42,217 bases of DNA from an uncultured Hyphomicrobiales bacterium. GTDB lineage: Bacteria > Pseudomonadota > Alphaproteobacteria > Rhizobiales > Hyphomicrobiaceae. Below are positions 1-7,268 of this stretch, in pieces. The notes beneath the pieces are model-generated. The model ran no database searches. It was not told the DNA's origin and worked only from the letters and a program-made list of their open reading frames with translations. Each line of letters starts with the position of its first letter. The stretch's first letter is position 1. The translations under genes and the position numbers were made by a program. The DNA is taken from assembly GCA_902826715.1 (NCBI GenBank), contig CADEFX010000010.1, forward strand, positions 1-42,217, read 5' to 3'.

Positions 1-552
1 AAGACCAGAAACTGTTTGATGCATGGATCGACGTTGAGGGAAATCGAGGACAGCCTGCCGGAACCGCACGAAGAAATTGTATCGATCTTGGGAGAACTTC
101 TACTGAAGGCGCTGGTCCACCAATTTCCGCCGGAGATGTTCGACGGAACGTTGGAACTGGGTTGTCCGTCAACTTATGTTCACCGAAAAGTTCAAGCAGT
201 TGGCCACATAGAAACAGTTGTTCATGTCGATGCCGATGGTGATCTTGATCTTGGATTCAAGGGCCTCAAGATGGAAATGGTGGTGCCAGGACCACCTCAA
301 AGCGCTTTGCCTACATTTGTCAAAATGAGCTCAGATCAGTACCAGCGCCTTGCAAAACTCGCTTTCACCCACGGGGATCATCAAGAGATGTGCCGCCGGA
401 TGTATGATGAAACCAGCACAAAAGACGACCAGACATATGTCCTCGTGCTCTCAACCGATCTGGCAATAATAAAAGATGCTCTAAAGCGGGGCGAATCGGG
501 GGCGTGGCAGGATTTGTTCCGGGAGGTAATGGCAGGGAAGAAAGAAAGCTAA
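1..552 (+). CDS. Hypothetical protein, probably cut by the window edge
   Basis: I do not recognise this protein. The frame is open to base 1. The first ATG is at 19, with a TTG at 16, but neither has a visible ribosome-binding site, so the true start is probably upstream of the window. About 178 residues are visible: a predicted helical N-terminal half, a mixed central part with alternating hydrophobic and acidic residues, and a Lys/Glu-rich C-terminus. No signal peptide or membrane segment is seen. It is the only plus-strand gene in the island part and is separated by about 120 bp from the minus-strand cargo run, with which it converges. Its codon use looks AT-richer than that of the catabolic genes to the right. 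Confidence 0.55.
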   Translation, partial: KTRNCLMHGSTLREIEDSLPEPHEEIVSILGELLLKALVHQFPPEMFDGTLELGCPSTYVHRKVQAVGHIETVVHVDADGDLDLGFKGLKMEMVVPGPPQSALPTFVKMSSDQYQRLAKLAFTHGDHQEMCRRMYDETSTKDDQTYVLVLSTDLAIIKDALKRGESGAWQDLFREVMAGKKES

Positions 553-674
553 GAGGCGACGATCTGAAGGAAATGTGAGTCTCGTGCTCATTCGGAATCT
601 TGCTGAGGACTCTGCGTCAAGCGGCGCCTAAAGCAGGTAGGGCCTCAGTCTACGGTTGCCACGAGGTGATTGGT

Positions 675-1121
675 CTATCGCAACCTGACAAAGGAAGAAC
701 TCACTTGATCCAGCAGGTAGATGAATCCCTGCCATCCAGCACGCCGAGCATTCTCCGATAGTGGGGTTCTGGGTCGGAACATTGTCGGCGTCTGTAGGTC
801 GGCCGACAGGTAGAAGATCGAGTAGTTTTTCGTTTTGTCCACCAGCACGAGAAAGAGCGGGAAGAACACGAACGCGTCCATTCGCTCCTTCTGTGGTCCC
901 CACGCCGCGCCGAGAACCGTATTTGGGACGACGCCAACGTTGCGGACGCTCGCGGCTTTTACCTGAGCGAGGTAGCCGCAAAAGTCGCAGATCACATCGG
1001 CGCATTTGAAGTTTGTGGGAAGGCGGACAAGCGTTTTGGTCCGTTTGCATCGCGGGCATGAGCAGTTCTTAACGACCATCTCCTCGCCAAACGCACCGAG
1101 AACTTGTCGTGCCGTGGCCAT
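675..1121 (-). CDS. DpnI-like (Dam-replacing family) endonuclease domain protein
   Basis: This 148-residue protein matches the catalytic domain of DpnI, which cleaves Gm6ATC. It has two zinc-binding CxxC pairs (Cys22/Cys25 and Cys45/Cys48). A PD-(D/E)xK-like core shows Asp42, Gln53 and Lys55 at exactly the DpnI spacing (D53-E64-K66 there), but the usual Glu is Gln. The family hallmark PLxxxARRAGWxG lies at residues 120-131, near the end. DpnI is about 254 residues and carries a C-terminal winged helix that also reads methylated DNA; here the protein stops right after the nuclease domain. It is the last gene of the island's minus-strand run, 48 bp after the SRAP gene. No methyltransferase is visible nearby, as expected for a methyl-directed enzyme. 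Family assignment is strong; activity with Gln53 is inference. Confidence 0.8.
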   Translation of the reverse strand: MATARQVLGAFGEEMVVKNCSCPRCKRTKTLVRLPTNFKCADVICDFCGYLAQVKAASVRNVGVVPNTVLGAAWGPQKERMDAFVFFPLFLVLVDKTKNYSIFYLSADLQTPTMFRPRTPLSENARRAGWQGFIYLLDQVSSSFVRLR

Positions 1122-1169
1122 CGAGTTTCATCCTGCAGCGCGTAACATCGCGTAGCGCAAGGCACTACC

Positions 1170-1853
1170 CTAAAACAAGCTCCCTTGCGCGCTGGTGGAG
1201 GTTTCGGTGCCTTCGGTGGACGGTGGTCGCGCTCGCCTTGTCGCTTCCTGCTCCGCCATAGTCCACGCGCCGTCATCCTCGAACGTCTGCAGCAGCGCCT
1301 TCACGTCATCCAACGGCGCGTCCGTCTCGCCAAGCCATAACGGCCACGCCTCGCGTGGCAACATCACTGGCATCCTGTCAGTGATGCGCGAGATGAGCAC
1401 GTTGGCAGGCGTCGTCACCTGCACGAACGTCTGCAGCGTCTCAGCTCCGTTCCGCCACTCCTCGCAGATCACGGCAGTCGCAATCGGCTGTCCGTCGTTC
1501 GGCGTGATCACCCATTGTTTCGTCTTACCGTTTGGCAATTCCTCGCCTTCGTTGAACGTGTGCACGAACAGGATGCCACGCGCGTGCGTGAAAGCCCGCG
1601 CAAACGTCGGCAGGCGCTCTATCGTTTCGCAACGCGCATGCATGTGCTTCGGCCGCGTTGGCGCCGCATCATCCTTGCCAGCAAAACCCCAACGCATTGA
1701 CACCATCTCGCGCTCGCGGTTGTCGTTGAGGCGCATGATGTTGGCGAAACGCATGGGGGTGGAGACGACGACTTCGCCCGTGTTGACGGTCAGCGGCTGG
1801 GAGAAGGCGTGGACGTCTTGCCAGGACGCGAGCTGTGTAAATTTTCCGCACAT
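1170..1853 (-). CDS. SRAP-family (YedK/HMCES-like) protein, divergent active site
   Basis: SRAP proteins crosslink through Cys2 to abasic sites in single-stranded DNA and protect them from breakage. This 227-residue protein keeps Met-Cys2-Gly, the RWGF motif (residues 54-57), an ARxET motif (73-77) and a DRMPVML motif (159-165). Two family residues differ. The Asn that precedes ARxET is His72, and the catalytic His that precedes DRMP (IHDRMP in HMCES) is Thr158. From memory, a branch of alphaproteobacterial SRAP proteins shares this FNEGEEL and ITDRMP pattern, so it is probably a distinct subfamily rather than a damaged gene. The start lies three bases past the stop of the membrane-protein gene, which implies co-translation. 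Its neighbour downstream is the DpnI-like gene. Confidence 0.88.
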   Translation of the reverse strand: MCGKFTQLASWQDVHAFSQPLTVNTGEVVVSTPMRFANIMRLNDNREREMVSMRWGFAGKDDAAPTRPKHMHARCETIERLPTFARAFTHARGILFVHTFNEGEELPNGKTKQWVITPNDGQPIATAVICEEWRNGAETLQTFVQVTTPANVLISRITDRMPVMLPREAWPLWLGETDAPLDDVKALLQTFEDDGAWTMAEQEATRRARPPSTEGTETSTSAQGSLF

Positions 1854-1856
1854 GAG

Positions 1857-2702
1857 TTATGAAGCAGGTTCTGTGCGTAAGTAATCTACGCGTTCGAGTA
1901 ATTGCCGGTACGCCAAGGAAAGGAAGCTCACCATCGGTATTGCGCCAAGCGACAGCAGAAGAACATCCTCCGCTGCGCTTGCGATTAATTTTATCTGCGG
2001 ATGATCTTCCAAGGCTGTTTGGTAATCGATCCAAAGGTTCAAGAACAGGGATGCGATGAAACAAGGTAGAAAAGCGACCAAGGAGCCTATCGCCAATCTA
2101 AAGAGATTTCCCTCACTGGCCGTCCATGCCATCTGAAGGCTGATCGGTCGCTCCACGGCTTGGGCAGGAAGGGTTAGCCACATTTTCGTGGTCAGCAACC
2201 ACCCAACGACCAGCACAGCGAAGGCTAGCGCAATCCCGACCACAACGTCTAACGTGTCTTCGTCGAGATCACTTGGAGAGGGCTGCAGCCCCATGATTAC
2301 GCCGAACGGCAAAAACCCAATGGTGGACAATAGCGCTACGCATGCAAGATAGCGCAGCACAACTTTGTCGAACCGCAGATACACAGTGGATGGCCATCTC
2401 TCCCCCCGCAAATTGAACCGGTGCCACGCCACGCAGATTGAAGCAATAAGCGGGGCCGTGACGAACCATAACAAGACCCAGTAGGTAACCCTCAGCGAAG
2501 CCATCGAAGAATTCTGCAATTCCAGAGATGCTTCGACCAGATGAAAAGCCATGTGGGCAAGCATCGTGATTAGTGCCCACGCCCAAGCGATCCGCGCCAG
2601 ATAGCCGATGTTCGAGAACGTAATCCTGTAGGCTTCGGCAACTGTCCGCCAAATCGGCACGTGCCGGTTAGCCACGGGCGATGATGTGTGCATCCGGTGC
2701 AT
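1857..2702 (-). CDS. Polytopic membrane protein of unknown function
   Basis: I cannot assign this 281-residue protein to a named family. It has about six hydrophobic segments: around residues 32-54, 70-92, 113-135, 147-168, 195-220 and 243-265. The N-terminus is a short basic cytoplasmic stretch, and a Ser/Asp-rich loop sits near the middle. The layout resembles uncharacterised inner-membrane proteins of about 250-280 residues. The start at 2702 lies only three bases after the stop of the upstream Imm26-like gene, and its own stop is three bases before the SRAP start, so the three genes are almost certainly one transcript. If the run is a defence or toxin/immunity module, this would be its membrane component, but that is speculation. 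Confidence 0.75.
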   Translation of the reverse strand: MHRMHTSSPVANRHVPIWRTVAEAYRITFSNIGYLARIAWAWALITMLAHMAFHLVEASLELQNSSMASLRVTYWVLLWFVTAPLIASICVAWHRFNLRGERWPSTVYLRFDKVVLRYLACVALLSTIGFLPFGVIMGLQPSPSDLDEDTLDVVVGIALAFAVLVVGWLLTTKMWLTLPAQAVERPISLQMAWTASEGNLFRLAIGSLVAFLPCFIASLFLNLWIDYQTALEDHPQIKLIASAAEDVLLLSLGAIPMVSFLSLAYRQLLERVDYLRTEPAS

Positions 2703-2705
2703 AGC

Positions 2706-3170
2706 CTAGAGAAAATGTTTCTCGGCAAGGATGATGATGACGCTCATTCCCCATCCACTGTAGGTCGGCAATTGCAATGGATCGTTGCGCAGCCGCGGCA
2801 TCGCAGGCGATAGACCATCCTGTATCCATTTGCCTGTTGCGTCCGCTGTGAACAACCATGGCCGTACGTTATCCGCTTCCAAGGATCGCCAGCCGGTAAT
2901 TGCCCACGAATTGAATTGGAATGCGGCTGTGTGCATGCTGCCTTGCTCTACTGTCCTGCGTCCCACGAGGTCTTCATCCGTGGGCTCTCGTTGACCGTGC
3001 CAGTCCATTAGTCCAGCAAGAAAGGACGTACGTGCGCCCGGTCCAGGTTGTGACGGAAGCTGCAAGACCCTTCCTGCAGCATAGGACCGGTCGCGGAGAA
3101 TGATCGGCCAAAAATCTCCAGGTCGGATTTGTGAATTGCGATGAGGCTGGAATGGGAGGCTCCGGTCCAT
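2706..3170 (-). CDS. Small protein resembling Imm26-type immunity proteins
   Basis: This protein has about 154 residues. I chose the ATG at 3170 because a GAGG sequence lies nine bases upstream; longer starts at 3248/3251 are possible. Near the N-terminus it has RPGDFWPI followed by a Tyr-containing GRV motif, then a Trp-rich middle with FNSWAITGW. This order (PGD, GRV, then W-x-I-x-G) recalls the Imm26 family of polymorphic-toxin immunity proteins, but I judge the match by eye and it is weak. It follows the integrase stop by about 90 bp and runs directly into the membrane-protein gene. No cognate toxin is visible in the window. An unrelated orphan function is equally possible. Confidence 0.55.
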   Translation of the reverse strand: MDRSLPFQPHRNSQIRPGDFWPIILRDRSYAAGRVLQLPSQPGPGARTSFLAGLMDWHGQREPTDEDLVGRRTVEQGSMHTAAFQFNSWAITGWRSLEADNVRPWLFTADATGKWIQDGLSPAMPRLRNDPLQLPTYSGWGMSVIIILAEKHFL

Positions 3171-3258
3171 CGACGTTTTCCTCGCTTCATGAAGCGCGTC
3201 CCGCTGTGGCTCCTGCATCTTGGTCACACACGATTTGGCGAAAGGCATCACGGACTTG

Positions 3259-4458
3259 TCATAGCGCCCCGTCCGTTGGCGCCGCTATTAGACCACGTAT
3301 GTGCTCCAAAATGTCGCCCATCTTCTCAGTGGCTGCCTTGCCTGCAATGTCACCTACGTGAGCGTACCTCGCCGTCGTGCTGGGTTGAGAGTGACCAAGC
3401 AGCGCGCCGATCACGCCGAGCGGCACTCCGACAACAAGTAAGTGAGACGCATAAGTGTGCCGTGCCGTGTAGAGGACTACGTCGCCAAGCGCTGCTTCCA
3501 TACGGACCTTCAGCCAGAACTTTCTGAAGCTCTCGCGTGGCTTCATCGGGTTCGACTTGTTTGGAAAAAGGAATGGCGAGCCGCCGCTCTCCGATTTCAT
3601 GCGCCGCAGAATTTCGAGAGCGGGGGATGATAGAGGTGCCCGATGTACCCGCCGTTGCTTCGTGTTGGACGGCGGCTTTGTCCATATGCCGTCATCAAGG
3701 TCAAAGTGAGCCCATTCGGCTGACAGCAGTTCTCCAATGCGCGCGCCCGTCAAAACCAACAGCCGGATGCCGTTAGCCTGTAGCTGGTCTTCCTGATTGG
3801 CCAAGACGCGCATTAGGCGTTCCAACTCCACGAGCGACATGAAGCGTTCGCGTTTGGCTTCAACGTTGCGCTCGATCCCTTTGACGGGGTTGTCGGCTCT
3901 TATCCCCTTCTCGATAGCAAGGCTGAACATCTTAGACAGGAGCGCTAGGCAGCGGTTTGCGCGAACTGGCTTAAGCTCCATGTCGATTTTCAGGCGCCTT
4001 ATATCATCGTGTGTGATCGCCTTGACCTTTAGGTTGCCCCACCGGGGCAAGATGATGTGCGTCAATAGCGCTTTGCACTCAGAGACGTATTTTTTCGATA
4101 GCCTTCTTTCCCTGGCGTAGACGTTGAGGAAGTAGTCGGCGAGATCGCTCATTGCGTCCGCCTTGCGTTCCTCTTTTCGCGCGGCACTGGGGTCCAGCCC
4201 TTGGGCAACGTCGGATAGGAGAGCACGAGCATCGATACGCGCCTTCTTAAGGGACAGCGCCGTTGTCTTTGCAAACACGTACCGCCGCGTTCGATTGTCA
4301 GCGTTGCGATACTGCACGAAGTAGCTGGCCGCCCCTGATGGCTTCACCCGGATGCCGAGCTGACGAACTTCGGCGTCCCAGAGAAAAACGTCTGCGGGAC
4401 TTGGGCCGATGGCGTCTACAACCTTTTGGGTTAGAACTTTCGCGACGATCTTTGGCAC
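3259..4458 (-). CDS. Tyrosine recombinase, DUF4102-type island integrase
   Basis: It catalyses site-specific recombination between the element and the tRNA-Lys 3' end. The 399-residue form starts at a GTG (4458) with GAGGG seven bases upstream; the frame extends further to a TTG at 4515. An N-terminal DUF4102 arm-binding domain covers about residues 1-85, a SAM-like core-binding domain about 100-185, and the catalytic domain about 205-385. Catalytic residues are Arg240 (TGARIGE), Lys267 in the beta-hairpin, Arg333, His356 (LLGHSQ) and the nucleophile Tyr365. The first His of the HxxR box is Tyr330 (YTARH). The gene's 5' end points at the attachment site 194 bp away, the usual arrangement for this class. 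Confidence 0.95.
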   Translation of the reverse strand: MPKIVAKVLTQKVVDAIGPSPADVFLWDAEVRQLGIRVKPSGAASYFVQYRNADNRTRRYVFAKTTALSLKKARIDARALLSDVAQGLDPSAARKEERKADAMSDLADYFLNVYARERRLSKKYVSECKALLTHIILPRWGNLKVKAITHDDIRRLKIDMELKPVRANRCLALLSKMFSLAIEKGIRADNPVKGIERNVEAKRERFMSLVELERLMRVLANQEDQLQANGIRLLVLTGARIGELLSAEWAHFDLDDGIWTKPPSNTKQRRVHRAPLSSPALEILRRMKSESGGSPFLFPNKSNPMKPRESFRKFWLKVRMEAALGDVVLYTARHTYASHLLVVGVPLGVIGALLGHSQPSTTARYAHVGDIAGKAATEKMGDILEHIRGLIAAPTDGAL

Positions 4459-4651
4459 TGGTGATCCCTCTTTCCAGATCGAGCGAAACGCGCCGGGGAA
4501 GCATGGGGGAAGCAAAAGGTTCTGAAGAGCCCCAAACCCCGAAAAACGGGCGTCCGCTATTTCGAGCTGAATTTAGTAGGGAAATCTGGTGCTTCTGTTA
4601 ACGAGAAAGCTGGGCGGAAAGCTTAGGGTTTTAGGACATTTTGTAAAAATG

Positions 4652-4700
4652 CTGACTTTTAATCAGGTGGTCGTTGGTTCGATCCCAACCGGGCTCACCA
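4652..4700 (+). other. tRNA-Lys(UUU) 3' fragment, attachment-site core
   Basis: The 49 bases read as the 3' part of a tRNA-Lys: anticodon loop CTTTTAA (anticodon TTT), the 3' side of the anticodon stem, a perfect T-arm (GTTGG/CCAAC around TTCGATC), the 3' acceptor strand and an encoded CCA. No D-arm or 5' acceptor strand precedes it, and base 4651 already breaks the anticodon stem pairing (G against G). It is therefore not a functional tRNA but the target-site copy left at the distal end of an integrated element. Confidence 0.88.
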
Positions 4701-5096
4701 TTATAATTCAATATCTTAGGCGATTGCTTTGGCGCGCCGCCAAGGCACAAAGTCATAACACATGGGTTTCGAGCTGACCTCTGCTGGGTAACTAGTTGTT
4801 CCGTCGGCGGAGCATTTGAGGAGGGGCGCGATCTACCGCCGTGACGTCATTGAGCAGTGAGGACGGGCGCGAAAGCCAACATAGACTGGGAACGCGATCA
4901 GCCGAGCGCCTGACCGACATCGATTCGGTCACTCGATTCAACGGTCCAACCCCTCGCCGCATCGATGGTGTCGCTGATGCCGGTCCGATCCGGTCGCGGC
5001 AGCGAGTCAGAGTAGGTGAGGCTGCCCGGTGATTACGCTGACTTATCGCGCCTGCCTAGAAACGGTGGGCGATCTACTCCGCAACTAGGAAGTGCA
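4701..5096. other. Non-coding stretch to the right of the island junction
   Basis: I see no convincing gene here. A six-base-pair inverted repeat (TTGGCG/CGCCAA, 4729-4743, three-base loop) just after the tRNA fragment could be the old tRNA terminator stem, although no T-run follows. The rest has short open frames without ribosome-binding sites or family resemblance. It is probably decayed chromosomal DNA. Confidence 0.5.
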
Positions 5097-5267
5097 TCAT
5101 GCGTCTTCGACGATCCGAATGGCGCGTTCAGCCCGATGGCCAAGTAGACGTAGTGCTTCTTGGTAGGCGGCGCTGTTGTGAGCGTCTTGTGCGTGTTGGA
5201 CGCTGTCGAACTCGAGAACGACGGTACGCAGCTTAAGCCCGGCCGCGTACGTTTTAGCGAGACACAT
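5097..5267 (-). pseudogene. DUF1330-like C-terminal remnant (56 codons)
   Basis: The deduced peptide contains LRTVVLEFDS followed by a helix with NSAAYQEALRLL and ends RIVEDA. This matches the C-terminal half of DUF1330 proteins (dimeric ferredoxin-like fold, usually about 95 residues); the N-terminal beta-strand and helix are missing. Its ATG overlaps the stop of the 116-residue membrane-protein gene (TAATG), so it could still be translated by coupling. I regard it as a truncated relic, but a functional mini-protein cannot be excluded. Confidence 0.55.
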
Positions 5268-5617
5268 TATCTACCAGCTACTGCGAATACGCATGTCAGC
5301 GCCAGTATCATCCAACCGAAGTGTCGTCCTCTGGTCGCCCAGGCGTTGGCACCAGCACCAAAGCCGAATGTTCCAACGGCCATCGCGATGATCCAGTGCC
5401 GCGCTTCTTCGGACTCCATGTATGGGATGACGACAAGCAATACGCCGATTGCAGCCCAGGCGACGGCGCTGCATTGCCAGACGAGGCGTATCAGAAGCTT
5501 GATCCGCGCGGGCTCGATGTGGGCTTTGGCAAATACCTTGGTCTCACCCAAGACACCATGAACGATAGCGGCAAGCACCGCTACGCCCCCTGCCGCTTGG
5601 ATCATGAGATCGCGCAT
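5267..5617 (-). CDS. Small four-helix membrane protein, unknown function
   Basis: The product is a 116-residue, very hydrophobic protein with about four transmembrane segments (around residues 5-24, 41-63, 73-90 and 97-115) and short charged loops, including a MESEEARHW loop before the third helix. I recognise no named family; small unassigned proteins of this layout are common in Hyphomicrobiales. The stop codon overlaps the ATG of the DUF1330-like remnant, so the two are translationally linked. It sits between the island junction and a pseudogene scrap, so it may itself belong to a decaying region, although its frame is intact. Confidence 0.55.
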   Translation of the reverse strand: MRDLMIQAAGGVAVLAAIVHGVLGETKVFAKAHIEPARIKLLIRLVWQCSAVAWAAIGVLLVVIPYMESEEARHWIIAMAVGTFGFGAGANAWATRGRHFGWMILALTCVFAVAGR

Positions 5618-5788
5618 GCTGGATTACCTGAAAAGCGACTTGCCGCGCGTGAGGGCGACCCTATGCATCCGATTGCATCGCTTGTGCACGCACAAATCCC
5701 CAATTGTCCAGCCCGTTGTGTAACGATGGCACGGCTGATGCCGGTCCGACATCATGCTCGCACGACAAGCTTGCCGCGCACAGCAATC

Positions 5789-5997
5789 AACTCGCTGAGC
5801 CGCTTTGATCGCATCAGGCACAGGGATACCCTGCACAGCCTTCGCGCACATGTCGTAACCATGTATTTCGATAGTACCTCGGCTGCGTTCTTGCTGGAAA
5901 GCTCAGGCCACCCGGGGCGCGCGCCGTCTTCAGCACATCCATGCATGAACGGCGCCATCACCGGGTTCTCGTTCCACAGGGAATAGCTCGACCATAT
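5789..5997 (-). pseudogene. Frameshifted C-terminal scrap of an ABC sugar-type solute-binding protein
   Basis: Read leftward, one frame gives SLWNENPVMAPF, then GWPELSSKNAAEVLSKY. After a one-base shift near 5855 the next frame gives DMCAKAVQGIPVPDAIKAAQ. Together these reproduce the usual C-terminus of family 1 extracellular solute-binding proteins (WeeNPV, GWP, AAE-LSKY, then DMFAKAVQGM). A single missing base explains the shift. The rest of the gene is absent; the MFS gene ends 17 bases to the right. The parent gene was probably destroyed by rearrangement at this junction. Confidence 0.6.
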
Positions 5998-6014
5998 TTT
6001 CGTCGGGGAGCTGG

Positions 6015-7268
6015 TTACCGTCCTCGTCCGATCGGCACCATTGACCACACGAGCGCCACAGTCCCCATTCCACACAGCCCGCCCAGGCAAACAGCGTAGG
6101 CAAACGGCGATCGCTGCCCCGTGCCCGTGGTGCTGAGCAGATCCAGCATCCACCCCATGCCGGCCTGGATGCAGAAGCTCGTGGCGATCACCAGCACGTT
6201 GATGGCGGTCGTGACGCGGCCCGCCATCGCCGCGCCGAATTCCTCGACCAGCGCTGCATACGACAGCGACATCGGGTTGATGAGAAACCCGACCGCGATC
6301 CACAGCGGCAGTGCCAGCGTCGTGGCGCCGGCCGCCAGCAACGCCAGCGCGATCAGGAACACGAGGCACATGAGGCGTACGACGTGCATGAGCGGGAGGC
6401 CGAACCGCTGACCGAGCGTTGTCAGCGGTCCGCAGGCGACGGACCCGATCAACTGCCCGAAGGCCATGGCCGAGATATGAAACGCTATCCGCTCGCGGCT
6501 CAGCACGGCGACATCGGCAAGCCAAACGCCCGCCCACAAACCCTGCAGCGCGAAGCCCGGGCCGCAGGTGAACATGGCGAGCGGCGCCACGCGCCAGAAG
6601 AACCTGGCACTGTAGATGCGGCCCAGCCCTGTCAGCAGGTCGTTCCACCCGCTCTCCCGGCGCGGCTGGTCGGGCACGCATAGCCACACACACAGGGAGG
6701 CAGCGAAACACAGCGCGGCCAAAACAGCCACCAGCGTTCGCCATCCCAAATGCTGGATGAACAGTTCCGACGGCGAGCCCGACAAAATTCCGCCGAAGCC
6801 GCCGAAGGCCATCAGCAATCCCATGGCCATGGGCACCTGCTGGGGCGGAAGGCTCAGGGCAAAGATCGAGAAGCCGCCCATCAGGCTAACGGCCACGCCT
6901 GCGCCGATCATGGCGCGCGCAATCACCAGCGCCTCGAACTGGCTCGCGAGCGCAAACAGCATCGCGCCGGCGCCCGCCATCAGCATGTTGATGGATTGCA
7001 CGCGGCGCACGCCGTAGCGGTCGATCAGCAGTCCAAGCGGCACCTGCATGATGGCGAAGGCCAGAAGGTAGGATGCCGTGAGCGCGCCGAGCGACGTGGC
7101 GGTGAGCGCAAACTCGTTGGTCAGGTACGGCGCCAGCACCGCATTGATGTTGCGGAAGACGTAGGACAGGAAATAGCACAGCGCAATCGGAAGGAAGATT
7201 GCCAGCGCGAACTGCCTGAGCGTCAAGGACGGTGCGGATTGCACGTTGGCCTCGGTCGCTCCGCTCAC
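6015..7268 (-). CDS. Major facilitator superfamily transporter
   Basis: The 417-residue protein has twelve predicted membrane helices. A motif A-like loop (GLLIDRYGVRR) sits between helices 2 and 3, and there is a long central loop around residues 195-215, as in nitrate/cyanate-type or metabolite:H+ symporters. It probably imports or exports a small organic anion or amine. Its ATG overlaps the stop of the upstream FAD-oxidoreductase gene by four bases (ATGA), so the transporter very likely handles the substrate or product of that enzyme. Both follow the XRE-cupin regulator on the same strand. A 17-bp gap separates its stop from the solute-binding-protein relic. The substrate cannot be read from the sequence. 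Confidence 0.88.
   Translation of the reverse strand: MSGATEANVQSAPSLTLRQFALAIFLPIALCYFLSYVFRNINAVLAPYLTNEFALTATSLGALTASYLLAFAIMQVPLGLLIDRYGVRRVQSINMLMAGAGAMLFALASQFEALVIARAMIGAGVAVSLMGGFSIFALSLPPQQVPMAMGLLMAFGGFGGILSGSPSELFIQHLGWRTLVAVLAALCFAASLCVWLCVPDQPRRESGWNDLLTGLGRIYSARFFWRVAPLAMFTCGPGFALQGLWAGVWLADVAVLSRERIAFHISAMAFGQLIGSVACGPLTTLGQRFGLPLMHVVRLMCLVFLIALALLAAGATTLALPLWIAVGFLINPMSLSYAALVEEFGAAMAGRVTTAINVLVIATSFCIQAGMGWMLDLLSTTGTGQRSPFAYAVCLGGLCGMGTVALVWSMVPIGRGR

Larger units (their letters stand above)
1..4700. mobile_element. Right end of a tRNA-Lys-integrated genomic island
   Basis: The segment has an integrase gene with its 5' end facing a 3' tRNA-Lys fragment at 4652-4700. Integration into the 3' end of a tRNA leaves such a fragment at the far boundary, with element DNA 5' of it and chromosome 3' of it. 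The element therefore lies to the left and extends beyond the window. Its cargo (DpnI-like, SRAP, Imm26-like and membrane proteins) is typical of accessory DNA, and it reads as less GC-rich than the genes after 6000. The intact tRNA-Lys and the other att copy should lie outside the window. The boundary is well supported; the full extent is not visible. Confidence 0.75.

Noticed and set aside
4652..4700. Functional tRNA-Lys gene
   Set aside because: There is no 5' acceptor strand or D-arm upstream, and the anticodon stem pairing breaks at the left border.
1..4700. A DNA methyltransferase partner for the DpnI-like gene
   Set aside because: No open frame with methyltransferase motifs was seen on either strand in the visible part of the island.
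5321..5986. Plus-strand open frame of 221 codons near the junction
   Set aside because: It overlaps the membrane-protein gene and the solute-binding relic in antisense and has no family resemblance.
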